A DNA stretch of 64,000 nucleotides, taken from Tetradesmus obliquus. Taxonomy: Eukaryota > Chlorophyta > Chlorophyceae > Sphaeropleales > Scenedesmaceae. The notes beneath the pieces were generated by a model. The model was not told the origin of the DNA. It did not search any database and saw only the letters and a list, made by a program, of their open reading frames with translations. The translations under genes were made by a program, and so were the position numbers. Within the stretch, counting starts at the first letter, position 1; each line of letters starts with the position of its first letter. The DNA lies in assembly GCA_030272155.1 (NCBI GenBank), contig CP126191.1:10004501-10068500 (forward strand), given 5' to 3'. This document shows, piece by piece, positions 1-11,900 of this stretch.

Positions 1-184
1 CGTACAGCGATCAAAGCTCCGTCTCCCATGCACATGTTGCTAGTGTTGGGCACAGCAGATGCAGTCGCAGCTGCACACCAACTCCTGCATCAGCCCTCAT
101 GTACATCAGCTGCTACTCCTGTGCCTTGAATTGTGCACTGCTGCGAATCATGCTGCGCATGGCCGTGTGCTTTTTGAATGTCAG

Positions 185-2467
185 GCGACATGAGCGGAGG
201 GCGCTGGGGCCCCTTCTGGGACCGGCTGGTGTTCAGCAAGGTGCGGGAGCGCCTGGGCGGGCGCGTCAAGTACATGACCACAGGTGAGCCCGATGCACAA
301 CAAAGTACAATATTTCTTAGATATACCAGCTGGGGTTGGAACAGCTGTACAGCTTCACCTAGCACCTGTAATTGCGCAGTCGAGGCAGCAGCTTCCAGCC
401 GATTGCCTGCCAGCTATGTGCCCGCTAGCATGTGCATGACTGCTGTTCCACCAGTGCCTGCGCCTGCCTGATCTCTAACCACCACAATCATATCTTACCC
501 GTGCTCCTGCAGGCGCCAGCCCCATCAGCGCAGAGGTGATGATGTTCCTGCGCGTGTGCTTTGGCTGCCACGTGCTGGAGGGCTACGGCATGACAGAGAC
601 ATCCTGCACCATCACTATCACACGCATGGATGACCCCACAATCGGCCACGTGGGCGCGCCGCTGTCCTGCTGCGAGGTCAAGCTTGTGGACATCCCTGAG
701 ATGCACTACATGACCACGGACCAGCCGCACCCGCGGTGCGTTACGTTTGACCGTCCAGTCAAACTGGTCAAACTGGTCAAATCAGTCAAACTTGGTGTTT
801 GATGGTTGCGTGCTGACATGGTGCAGCCTGGATTTTTTGTGTGGGTGTTTGCTCTGCCGTTTGCAGCTGGCTTTAGCAGAGTATGTGCAGCTGCTGTGAC
901 GTTGCTGTTCACAAACGCAAGTCGGCAAGACTGCTGTTGTGTCTCACTGCTGCTGCAGGGGCGAGGTGTGTGTGCGCGGGCCCACAGTGTTCCAGGGCTA
1001 CTACAAGGCCCCGGAGCAGACAGCAGAGGTGATGGACGCTGACGGCTGGTTCCACACAGGCGATGTGGGCGCGTGGCTGCCCGGGGGCCGGCTGCGCATC
1101 ATCGACAGGTGCGCTGTGTGTGAGATAGTTGAGGAATTGTGTGGCTTGCAGTGAGTTGTGTAGCTTGCAGCTGCAGAGGCCCGTGTCGTTGTTGACAGCA
1201 AAATCATGCATGCCCTTGCTCTACTGGCGGCCGGCGGCGCATCATCGACAGGTGCGTTGTGTGTGCGCTGGCTGAGGATTCCAGTGGCTTGCAGCTATGT
1301 AGCTTGCTGCTGCAGATGCACGTGGATGGTGGAGTAATCACAACACACGGCTGCTCCTGGTTGTTCAGGCACTGACTGTGCTGTGCGGGCGTCTGTTGCT
1401 GCTGCACCTGCCACTCGCTTGCAGGAAGAAGAACATCTTCAAGCTGGCGCAGGGCGAGTACATCGCGCCGGAGAAGATAGAGAATGTGTACACCAGGTGC
1501 GCAGCTCACCCGCTGCTCCTTGTCGCAAAATACAATGTTTCAAGGTTTCCGTGAAACATCCGAAGGTTTGCATTGCGGGGGTGTGCAGGTGAAACGAGCA
1601 TGCTGCCAGGTTTGCCGGGTTGATTGCTTTATTGGCCTCATGCTATGAGATGCAGAGCGCATCCTCTTGTGAATTGGCACATCTGCTACTGGGCACGCCT
1701 GTATGAGAACGTGTTATTGCTTGCTTTTGGTGGCTGCCATGCCCTCACAGTGGCTATAATTAGGCCTAATCAATCTGGGCTTCTGACGAGATGTGGCTTT
1801 GCTGCCATGCGTCCTGCAAACTCTGCTGCAGGAGCCCGCTGGTGCTGCAGGCGTTTGTGTATGGTGACAGCCTGAAGGCGCAGCTGGTGGCAGTGGTGGT
1901 GCCAGACCCTGAGACGCTGCTGCCATGGGCCAAGGAGCGCAACCTGCCGCAGGTGTGAGCCCGTGCCATGCAGACTGCTGTACTGTTGTGCTGCAACACA
2001 GGTTTAGGACTGTTTTGAACTGCTGCAGGCCTGCATCAGTGCTGGCGCGGGCAGCTGGGCAGTGGAATGAACCAACACAAGTGCTACTCTAGGCTAGCTG
2101 CATGCTGGTGCATTCTCTCAAGGCTGTTTGCTGTGGTGTGCTACACAACTGCTTGCAGGACATGCCGTCGCTGTGCCGCGAGCGCGCCGTCATCCAGGCG
2201 GTCATGCACAGCATGCAGCAGGAGGGCAAGGCAGCACAGCTGCGCGGCTTTGAGCACGTGGCAGCAGTCAGCCTCATCCCCGAGCCATTCACAGTGGAAA
2301 ACGACATGCTGACACCCACCTTCAAGCTGAAGCGGAATGTGGCGCGGGAGCAGTACCAGGGCTTGATTGACGGCATGTATGACAGCCTGGCTGGGGCTGG
2401 GGACGGGGATAGGGAGGTGGCGGTTGGGAGTGGCGGCGCAGGCAGCATGGCTGGGCGGCGGCCGTGA
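185..2467 (+). CDS. Long-chain acyl-CoA synthetase (3' part, six exons)
   Basis: Activates free fatty acids to acyl-CoA through an acyl-AMP intermediate (ANL superfamily). Exons I can join in phase: 185-283, 513-735, 959-1108, 1425-1496, 1832-1952, 2159-2467, with GT-AG introns and a TGA stop at 2465-2467. Visible motifs in order are YGMTET (adenylate binding, exon 2), GEVCVRGP and GWFHTGDVG (exon 3), RIIDR running across the exon 3/4 junction into [11 protein letters not shown], and [10 protein letters not shown], which is the LACS form of the C-terminal linker. The last exon ends in a divergent Gly/Asp-rich tail. The N-terminal half, including the start codon and P-loop-like motif, lies before the window. 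No targeting signal can be judged. The family call is firm; the isoform and compartment are unknown. Confidence 0.93.
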
Positions 2468-2605
2468 GGCAGGGAGAAATGGCATGATTGCCATGTGGAC
2501 GTGCAGGCTGGGAGATGGCAAGTCCAGCTGGCTGCTGCAGGCGGCAGCGGCTGTTGTTGCAAACCGATTGCTTGCAAGGTGCGTGTGCATGGTGACAGTG
2601 TACAC

Positions 2606-2610
2606 TGTAA
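2606..2610 (+). terminator. Candidate poly(A) signal TGTAA for the acyl-CoA synthetase
   Basis: TGTAA is the usual green-algal polyadenylation signal. It lies 139 nt after the stop codon of the acyl-CoA synthetase. This is motif and position only. Confidence 0.35.
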
Positions 2611-2670
2611 CACACATGTGTGTTGAGGTGTTACAGCCGCCTTCATGTTGGCGTTGCAGGAGGGGCTAGG

Positions 2671-4087
2671 TACTACCGAGCAAACAAAGCCAAGCCACCA
2701 TGTGAAAGGCAAGACTCCACACACATTGTGTGCACAAATCAGCGCGATGCCTCCTTGCATGCATCCATAGCTATAGCGCTTATTTTTGAGAAACATGTAG
2801 TGCACTGCCTGGTCGATGCATAGCAGGTGTGACGCGGGGTCGGCCATGCACTGAAGTTCTAAGCGAACTGGCCGGCCCTGCTGAGACCCTTAGACCACTG
2901 TTGCCTGCTCTAAAATCCGGGATGCAAGACCCACTATATGTGATAAACAAATGCAAGCCGTAAATTGTTGGTGAACTGGTGGTAGAACAAGCAGTTCATG
3001 CAGTGCAACTGGGGTTGTTCAATATTCCTAACGCGGGGTCGGCCATACAGTGAAATTCTGGGCGAATTGGGCAACGCTGCTGAGACCCTTGGACCACTGC
3101 TGCCTGCTCTAATGTCCGGGATACAAGACCCACTATATGTGATAAAGAAATGCAAGCAGTAAAATGTTGGTGAACTGGTGGTAGAACAAGCGGTTCATGC
3201 AGTGCAACTGGGGTTGGTCAAAATTCCTGCCACCTACTACCGAGCAAACAAAGCCGAGCCACCATGTGAAAGGCAAGACTCCACACACATTGTGTGCACC
3301 AATCAGCACGATGCATCCTTGCATGCAACCATAGTTATAGCGCTTGAATTTTGAGAAACATGTAGTGCACCGCTTGGTGGATGCACGGCGGGTGTCACAC
3401 GGAGTCGGCCATAAAAAGAAACCTTCAGCGAACTGGCCGGCCCTGCCAAGACCCATGGACCACTGCAGCCTGTTCTACAATCCGGGATACAAGACACAAC
3501 GTATGTGATAAAAAATTGCAAGCAGTAAAATGTTGGTGATCTGGTGGTAGAACAAGCGGTCATGCAGTGCAACTGGGGTGGTTCAGAATTCCTAACGCAG
3601 GGTCAGCCATACACCGAAATTCTGTGTGAATTTGCCGGCCCTGCCAAGACCCTTGGACCACTGCTGCCTGCTCTAATGTCCGGGATACAAGACACAACGT
3701 ATGTGATAAACAATTGCAAGCAGTAAAATGTTGGTGAACTGGTGGTAGAACAAGCGGTTCATGCAGTGCAACTGGGGTTGTTCAAAATTTCTGCCACCTA
3801 CTACCGAGCAAACAAAGCCAAGCCACCATGTGAAAGGCAAGACTCCACACACATTGTGTGCAATCAGCACGATGCATCCTTTCATGCAACCCCAGTTGCA
3901 GCGCTTGAATTTTGAGAAACATGTAGTGCACCGCCTGGTGGATGCACGGCGGGTGTCACACGGAGTCGGCCATAAAAAGAAACCTTCAGCGAACTGGCCG
4001 GCCCTGCCAAGACCCATGGACCACTGCTGCCTGTTCTAAAATCCGGGATACAAGACACAACGTATGTGATAAACAATTGCAAGCAGT
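2671..4087. repeat. 564-bp tandem repeat, about 2.5 copies
   Basis: The sequence beginning TACTACCGAGCAAAC occurs at 2671, 3235 and 3799, exactly 564 bp apart each time. Each full period has two related halves. Half A is about 357 bp and half B about 207 bp; both carry the segment GGTCGGCCATA and a 3' part ending near GCAAGCAGTAAAATG. The array runs A-B-A-B-A, so it is a higher-order repeat built from an older duplication. Short open frames across it are conserved only because the DNA repeats. I see no transposase and no terminal inverted repeats. Confidence 0.85.
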
Positions 4088-4862
4088 CCAGCCTGGCTCT
4101 GATAGCTGCCTGTGCTGCCTCTGTTGCAGCAGCTGCTGCAGCTGTAGCTGCAGCTGCAATGCTTGCCACCAGCGAGGAATCCAGGCAAAGATTCCTCTGT
4201 GCGATGCCGCCAGGTGTGACACCAGGCACAGCTGCACCAGCAGTTGGTGCCTTGGCAGCAGCAGTTGCTGCTCCCAATTGCACTGCAGCCTCCGCAAGCG
4301 CTGCCAGCAGTACAGTGGCACTAGTTGGGGCTTTGGCCAGCTTGCTGCTGCTGCAGAGTCGCCAGGGCCGGCGGGCTTGGGTGCAGCTGCGATAGCGGTG
4401 GCTGCTGCTGCTGGGGCAGGTGGCGCTGCTGCATCTGCGGCTGCTGCTGCTGCGGCTGCTGTGCTGCTGCTGCTGCTGTTGCCGCTGCCTCCGAAGTTCT
4501 GTGAGGCCCCAGCCTGCTGCAAGTATGAAATGGCCCCATCTGCATGGCAGCAGTGGCCAAGAAAAGCAAGTAATTGTTCAGTGCAATGCACTGCGCTGCA
4601 ATGCTTGAGACAGGTGCCCTACAGGCATGGCAGGTGCGTAGCAGCTCTACTGCACACTACAGAGCAACTGTGCCAGCCGGATGCAGATGGAACGCTTAGG
4701 AGTCTGAGACACAGCTGCCAGCGTCTACACTCTTGAGAAAGCTGCTCTCACCAGCGCCTCAGGCGCCTGTGGTGCAGTGGTGTTACGGCCGCAGCTGGGC
4801 CAATTGGGCTGCTGCTGCTGCTGCTGCTGCTGCTACTGATGCTGCTCCTGCTGCTGCTCCTG

Positions 4863-4915
<53 letters not shown>

Positions 4916-5250
4916 TCCTGCAAGCAGCTTGGCCAGCCGCACCTATGGCATCCTCACCTCCTTGCGTGCTGCTGCACCCAGCTCATCGTACAGTGAGGTG
5001 TTGATGCGGGACGGGCGGCTGCGGCACTGACTTGCTGCTACCACTCATTATGCAGATCAAGCCGTGTTGGCGCCGCCAACTTGGACAACATCGTCATGCA
5101 TTCTGTTGGAGCTGCATCATCTGCTGCAGCTGCCATGTAATCATGAGTGGGTTATTACCTGCAGCGGCAATGGCTTTGGCTGGTGCACAACAGGTTGCCT
5201 GTCAGCAGCATCAGCAGGGAGTCCATTGGATGCTTCACTGAAGGCACATG
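4088..5250. other. GCT/GCA-rich low-complexity DNA, no supported gene
   Basis: It contains several overlapping open frames that read polyA, polyL or polyS depending on frame, including a pure GCT run near 4863-4913. A short stretch reading SSLASRTYGILTSLR (about 4920-4970) is less repetitive and could be a coding remnant. I cannot join it to a gene or match it to the neighbouring polyQ family. Confidence 0.4.
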
Positions 5251-5900
5251 TTGTGTGAGTGCTGCTGTGCATCAGCCATGGCTCCTGCAACTGCGGCTGA
5301 GCTACCACGTCTTCTCATAAAAAGGACTTGCATTCCTCAAATGCAGGGGAGCTAGGCAGCCTTGCACCTCCGTGGCGTGACTCTGGTGTGTTAGGCACCT
5401 CACCGCCTGGATGAGTCTGGATCAGCCTCGCAAGCATTGAAGCAGCGTTGCAATTGTACTTTTCCCAATTACTACGCATATGTAAGCAACAAACTGCTCT
5501 TTGTCAACGAGCGTGTTCAATATGGCGCGCTTTGTACTGCGTGAGCAAGCAAACACAATTCCTGTTGCCAACGGACGTGATCGGTAACAGAAGCACTAGC
5601 GTCACTATCGCACTGCCAGCAGCGCGTGCATCCGGTAGTACAGACCGGGCGTCGTGAGCAAGGACCCTCCCAGGTCAGGATCCATGCTTGGAACGCATCA
5701 TCTCATGCGCTATAGTCGTATATTACATGATTGTTTGCGTATGCACTGTCCGATTGCGGTGGAAGCCGAGGGATTTCGTGTTGAGCACCTGCGTCCTGGT
5801 CTCTGCTGTCTTCATCCCGTGCTCGTCGCAGGGCTTCCAGCTGCGGGGGCAATTGTCATCCAATGATGATATATGTAGTCTTCTAGCCTGAAAGCCTTGC
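5251..5900 (+). promoter_or_regulatory. 5' flank of polyQ paralogue copy 1
   Basis: No gene seen. The last 110 bases (about 5790-5900, containing CATCCCGTGCTCGTCGCAGG) resemble the flanks before copy 2 (about 13440-13567) and copy 3 (about 23400-23521). The duplicated unit therefore includes upstream DNA, which probably holds the promoter and 5' UTR. Confidence 0.45.
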
Positions 5901-6717
5901 ATGGAGGCGCAGGTACCAAAACTTCTGTAGACTAGCAGTGATGGAAGCACCAAACAGCACCAAACAGCACCAAACAGCACCAAACAGCACCAAACAGCCA
6001 AAGCAGCAAAACGTTCAACAGCAGCAGCTCGCTCAGCCACCAGCGCCGGCTGATGCCGCCTGGCACCCGCTGCCAGGCTGCCACGAGGACAGGCAGCAGC
6101 TGCTGCCAGGCGCACGCATCCAGGTACTTGCCAACCTGGTGCACGCCAAAACACAGCGTCAGCAAGCAAAAATCAAACGGCAAGCGTTCATTGTGGAAGC
6201 CACAGTCGATGCGCTGCTTGGCCCTGCATACCCAAACCCTAACGACCGGGGCAGGCACCTCGTGGCGGTGCGGCTGAGGGATGTGGCGTACAGCGGCAAG
6301 GCAGCCACAGACTATGTGCCGCTTGATCCTGCAAGGGTGGAGCTGCGGCTGGACCGGCCAGGGCCAGGCAGGTGGAAGGGCTTCTGGTGGCTGCTGCAGC
6401 CAGCAGCAGCAGCAGCAGTGCCAGCAGCAGCACAAGAAGCAGCAGCGCCGCTGGTCGAGCAGGCTAATGGAGCCGAAGCTGCTGCCGACTTTGGAGCAGC
6501 ATCGGCAGAACGTGCGGCATCGCTGCCTGTCGCATCAGCTGCCGCTGCTGGTGCTGCTGCAGCGTGTGCTTTGGCGAGCGCAGCTGCCACGGGGCCTGCA
6601 GCAGCTGCAGTGGCTACAAGCTCCGTTGCTTACTGTACTGCAGTGGATGCAGCAGCTCTGCATGCGGCCCCAGCCTTCAAATTTGAAGCCGCAGTGCCAG
6701 CAGCTGCGGGGCGTATT

Positions 6718-6748
<31 letters not shown>

Positions 6749-7469
6749 CTGCACAGGCTTTGCAGGATGGCGGCGCCATGGCAGCAAGGAGGCAGCAAGA
6801 GCAGAGCAAGGGCCAGCTGCAGGGGAAGCAGCGGCATGGTGCACGCCACACTGCTGCTGCTGTTGCTGCTGCTGCCACAGATGCAGGCGAATGCGGCACA
6901 GGCAGCGGTGCTGCTGCTGCGCTTGTTCTTGTGGATGCCGCATCTGCTGGCATCGCTGAAGAGGCTTCACAGGGCCAGCATTGCAGCATAACCACTGGTA
7001 AGCACAAAATCGACAGGCACGGGCAGTGCTTTGCCTTGCCTTGCCTGTTGACTCGATGGGTGTCCTGCGCACATGTCGTTATGTGTGTTGGCTACTGCTT
7101 GCAAGTGCATGTGCCCAGGCAGCATTGCTGTGCGCCACCACCTCTGCAAATGCATGTGGCCTGCTGACACTGCTGCAGCATGACGATAACGGCGTTGCTA
7201 TGTTATTTCATGTAACATGATGATGATGACTGCTGCGCCATCACCTCTGCCTGCAGGCATGCAGCAGGCTGACAGCATGATGCACATAGATGAGCAGGTT
7301 AGCAGTGCAAGCCTGCCTGGGCAGCAGCTGGAGCAGCAGCAGCAGCAGCAAGGGCAGCATGTTGCAGCTGTTGCCATGGACGCTGGTGTGTGCGCCCAGC
7401 AGCAGCAGCAGCAGCAGCAGCAAGGGCAGCATAGTGAAGTTGTTGCCGTGGACGCTGATGTATGCGCCC

Positions 7470-7501
<32 letters not shown>

Positions 7502-7611
7502 CAGCATAGTGAAGCTGTTGCCGTGGACGCTGGTGTGTGCGCCCAGCAGCAGCAGCAGCAGCAGCAAGGGCAGCATGGCGAAGCTGTTGCCGTGGCTGCT
7601 GATGTATGCAC

Positions 7612-7651
<40 letters not shown>

Positions 7652-7857
7652 CAGCAGCAGCAGCAGCAGCAGCATGATCAGCATAGTGAGGCTGTTGCCG
7701 TGGACGCTGGTGTATGTGCACAGCAGTCACGGCCGCAGCAGCAACAGCAGCAGCCCGGTCAGCCCATTCTGGCAGTGCAGACCTTCATGAGGCGGCTGCA
7801 GTCACTGCAGGAGCGGCAACTGACACGCACGTGCGCAAGCAAACATCAGGAATGTGT

Positions 7858-7914
<57 letters not shown>

Positions 7915-8487
7915 AGAGAGGCTTGTGCACACTAGCCATAGTGCATGTAACCTTGCAGCTATCCTACAAGCCACTGCTGCTGCATCAGCACGTGCCAAGC
8001 ATGGACCTGCCCCAGCAGCTGTGGCGGCAGCAGCAGAGGCAGCACAGGGTGAGCAGGACTCGGCTGCTGAGCGGTGCGCTGCAGAGGTGCTGACACATCT
8101 GGCGGCTGCTCTTGCAGCAGCAGCAGCAGCAGCAGCAGAGTTACCCCAAGGCCGCAGCGGTGATGGTGCTGGACCAGGAACATACACTGGTGCAGATGCG
8201 GCGACTGCAGGTGACAGGCGGCACAGGGACCAGCAGCAGCAGCAGTGGCAGCCAAGCCGCAGTTGGAGCGCCGCAGGCATCTACACTGGCAAGCGTGTGC
8301 ATGACGCTGCTGATGCTGGTGCGGCGATATCAGCGCCTGCTGCAGCAGCTGCTGCTGCGGCCGCAGCCGCAGTGCCTGCAGCAGTTGCATACGTGAGCCG
8401 CCGCAGCCGTGCGTTGCTGCAGTGCAAACCCACCCGACCAGAGGTGGCTGGTTTCACAACGCAGCAGGCAAGGCAGCCGACGCCACC

Positions 8488-8526
<39 letters not shown>

Positions 8527-9121
8527 TGCGCGCAGCGCTGCAGCTGATATGGCCGATGCCCCCAGCTCCGCAGCGCCTCATGCAGGCGATGGTGATGATG
8601 TGAGGGACACCCGCGCGGCCTGCCAGCGCCGCAGCCCCTCCTTAATGGATCTGTCGCCAGGCAGCAGGGGCAGTGCAGGGCCGCTGCTGGGCCGGGGTGG
8701 CCGCAACGCTCGCAGCAGCCGCCAAAAGCGGCGCCATGTACTGCATGTGCTGACATCTGAGGAGAAGGAGGAGGAGGATGACGATTATGATTATGTGGCA
8801 GCAGCTGCTGCTGCACAGCAGATGCGTGTAGGCAGCAGCAGCAGCAGGGAGGCGGCAGCCTGTGACGCCTTACCCCGTCCAGGTGATGTTGCAAACTGCC
8901 ATTGGCTGCGGCACATGCAGCGGCGCAGCCTGCAGCTGCAGCTGCAAGCACGTCGTCAGCAGCCACCCAGGCAGCAGCAGCAGCTGCATTTTGTCTTCAG
9001 TCAAGTGCCCCTGCAGTATCTGCAGCCGGCAGCTCCCACTGCACCATGCTTGAAAAAAAACCTGGCAGCCTCCTCCCTGCTGAGGTCCACTTCCGGAGGC
9101 TGGGCCCTGGGTGCGCTGGGG

Positions 9122-9154
<33 letters not shown>

Positions 9155-9460
9155 GCTGCCGGACAGGCAGGCGCAGCCACCGCTGCTTCCCCTGCTGCCG
9201 CCTTCAAGCTGCCAGCACCGCTGCATGCATTGCTAATGGCATTACCCGTGCCATGGCTGCTGGGCTGTTTCATGCTCAACAGGCTGTTCAACCAGTTCCA
9301 GCAGCAGAAGCAGCAGCAGCAGCAGCATGTGCTTGCAGGTGTGCAGCAGGTCGGCAGCGCAACGTGGGCAGGTGAGCAACAAGACAGGGTAAGCCAGCTG
9401 AGGCAGCAGCAGCCAGAGCAGCTTGCTGAAGCTGTTGTCATGGATGCTGATGTATGCGCC

Positions 9461-9505
<45 letters not shown>

Positions 9506-9681
9506 CAGCATGGCAAAGCTGCTGCAGCGCACGCTGATGTGTGCGCCCAGCAGCAGGAGCAGCAGCAGCCTGGTCAGCATGGTGAAGCTGTTGCCATGGA
9601 TGCTGATGTATGCGCCCAGCAGCAGCAGCAGCAGCAAGGGCAGCATGGTGAAGCTGCTGCAGTGTACGCTGATGTATGCGC

Positions 9682-9715
<34 letters not shown>

Positions 9716-10346
9716 GTGCAGCAGGCCGGCCCTGTTGTCATGGATGCTGATGTATGCGCCCAGCAGCAGCAGCAGCAGCAGCAACAGGCACAGCTCTCGC
9801 GCTCGATGTTGCTGGCTGCACTCCAGCAGCAGCTGGATGCATCATCCCCAGGGGAAGCTTCAGAGCTCAGCTACTTGGCAACAGCAGCAGCAGCCATCAT
9901 GACAGCACATGCTGCCAGTAGAGGTGATGCTGCCGGGCAGCCTGACTTAGCTGCTGCTGCTGCTGCAGCACCAGTGCAGCACCACGCCAGCAGGCACACA
10001 CACAGCAGCAGCGGCAACGGCAGCAGCAGGAAGCACACCAGCAGCGGCAGCGGCGGCAGCGACTCCGAACAGCACAGCCCTGCTGCTGCTGCTGCTGCTG
10101 TTGCTGCTGCTGCAGCAGGCATGCGCGGCCGCCTCGGCAGGCGCATTGACAGGCCATCTGCTGCTCACAAAAATAACAAGCAAAGCAGCACAAGTAACAA
10201 GCAGACGTGGATCCACCGCTGCCCAGCGCCGGACAACAGGGTCGTCACAATACTCCCCCGCCGCCCAGGCAGAGCAGCAGCTGACTCAGACTCATTTCAT
10301 GATGATTACTGGAGGCCTGGCCATTCTGCTGCTAGAGCTGCTGCCG

Positions 10347-10377
<31 letters not shown>

Positions 10378-10714
10378 CGGGGGCCAAGTGACAAGAGCAG
10401 CGCCTGGTGGCAACTTCTGGGAGAAGTATGGAGCAGGCTTGTACAAGCGGGCTGGCGCACCACCAGCAGCAGCAGTAGCGGCAGCACCAGCAGCAGCACC
10501 AGTGTCGCAGTGGGGCGTGTTCTACCCGCACCCACAACAGCAGCAGCTGGCGCAGAGCCAGCCGGCTGCTGCAGCACTGCCACTGGTGTCTGCTGCTGCC
10601 GCGGCCTCGACAGCTACTGCTGCTGCTGATCAGGCTGCCATTGCAAGCACAACTGCTGGCAACAGCGGCAGGAACCGGCAGAGGGCTGCCACCCCAGCAG
10701 CAGCAGCCATGCTG

Positions 10715-10747
<33 letters not shown>

Positions 10748-11070
10748 GCAGTGCCAGTGTCCTGCAAGATGAGGCGCTTTTTCGAGCTGCAGCAAAGTCA
10801 GTGTGCAAGCTTCAGCAAGTTGCGGGATCATGCAGGGCTGCTGCTGCAGCGTCGCTTGCAGCAGCAGCAAGAGGAGCAGCAGCATGTGGCGCAGACTGCG
10901 AGGAAGCGGCGGCACATGGCAGAAGCAGCTGCTAGCAGTGCCGATGAGTGGGAATGTTCTCAGGAGGATGCAGCGCTATCAGCAGCAGCAGCAGCAGCGA
11001 AGGGGGTGTTCACATGTGCCTTCACATGGCACCGGCGGGCGGCTAAGCAGCCACGGCTGTCAGCACCAAG

Positions 11071-11102
<32 letters not shown>

Positions 11103-11125
11103 GGCCGCAGGATTCTGGCACGGTG

Positions 11126-11159
<34 letters not shown>

Positions 11160-11449
11160 TGATGCAGCATCAGCAGCATGCAGCAGCAGCAGCAGCTGTG
11201 AATATCACGGCAGCTGCTTCAGCAGCCAAGGAGGCAGCAGCGACAGCAGGGGCTGAAGCAGGAGCAGCAGCAGCTGCTGAGGCGGAAGCAGCTGCGCGAG
11301 CTGCAGCAATGGCAGCGGCAGCGGCACAAGCCGTGATAGACGGCCGCCGCCGCAGGCGTGCTGCTGCTCCAGCAGCAGCTGCAGCAGTCCCGCTGCCTGC
11401 TAATGCAGCGCAGGGTATCCTCTTCGATGTGAAGGTTGAGCCTCAGTAG
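5901..11449 (+). CDS. PolyQ/polyA-rich protein with conserved N-terminal domain, paralogue copy 1
   Basis: Function unknown. My model has exon 1 at 5901-5912 (MEAQ), exon 2 at 6022-6997 and exon 3 at 7257-11449, all in phase, giving about 1726 residues. The start was chosen because copies 2 and 3 have an ATG at the same place, nine bases before the same GT donor. Residues about 12-125 form the only globular-looking part, including LLGPAYPNP, HLVAVRLRDVAYSGKAATDY and GRWKGFWWLLQP; copy 2 shares it closely. The rest is Gln, Ala and Ser tracts. These include about ten repeats built on DADVCAQ followed by polyQ (7371-7720 and 9430-9790), an acidic patch EEKEEEDDDYDY, and several Arg/Lys clusters such as KRRHVL. 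The stop comes where copy 2 continues. The composition suits a nuclear, disordered regulator, but that is inference. Confidence 0.75.
5949..5998 (+). repeat. 10-bp minisatellite (CACCAAACAG)x5 in intron 1 of copy 1
   Basis: Five tandem copies of CACCAAACAG lie inside the first intron of copy 1. The frame through them is open and starts with an ATG at 5941, so an alternative start here would add a short TKQHQ-type leader. Copies 2 and 3 lack this repeat. Confidence 0.8.
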
Positions 11450-11900
11450 CACCAGCAGCTGCGCAAATGAGACCTGCGGCTGCAGCTGCTCAAGCACCCA
11501 GCACATTTACAGCAGCTGGCGCTTATGGGAGGTTGCTTTGGCAGCTCCGCCAGTCATTGCTGCTGCAACCAAAAAATGGGCCATAATTGTGCGGCAGCTG
11601 ATGCAGCTGCAGGGCGGCTCTGCTGCATATGATACTCCTGCAAACAGCAACAGCAGCAGCTGCTGCTGGCGTTGGCCTTGCAGCATAACGCATGTCACCT
11701 GCTGTGCGCGCTGCACCTGCTGCTGTGGCAGCTGCAGCAGGTATGCCTGGTGTCATGGTGCCTGGTGTCCTGCTGCTTCACAGCAGGTGTGAGCATGGTG
11801 CCCACGCAGCAGTGCATCCTTGCAGTTGTTCAGGCACATCCTTGTTACCAGGGCCCTTGTTTACAGGCTGCCCCTTACATCTCTGACACACGGCGCCGTA
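11450..11900 (+). pseudogene. Untranslated remnant of the family C-terminal segment, copy 1
   Basis: After the copy 1 stop, the DNA still resembles the coding sequence of copy 2 around 16750-16990. Both have a CAGCAGCAG/CTGCTGCTG block, then GTGTCATGGTGCCTGGTGTCCTGCTGCT matched by the copy 2 stretch encoding GVMLPSTLLL, then CCCACGCAGCAGT. Here it is broken across frames. Copy 1 is therefore shortened at its C-terminus compared with copy 2. Confidence 0.5.

Noticed and set aside
7241..7684. Antisense polyLeu and Cys/Ser-rich open frames opposite the CAG-rich exons (many across 6300-29500)
   Set aside because: They are reverse reads of CAG/GCT repeats and mirror the repeat structure of the sense genes. 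They have no independent motif or splice logic.
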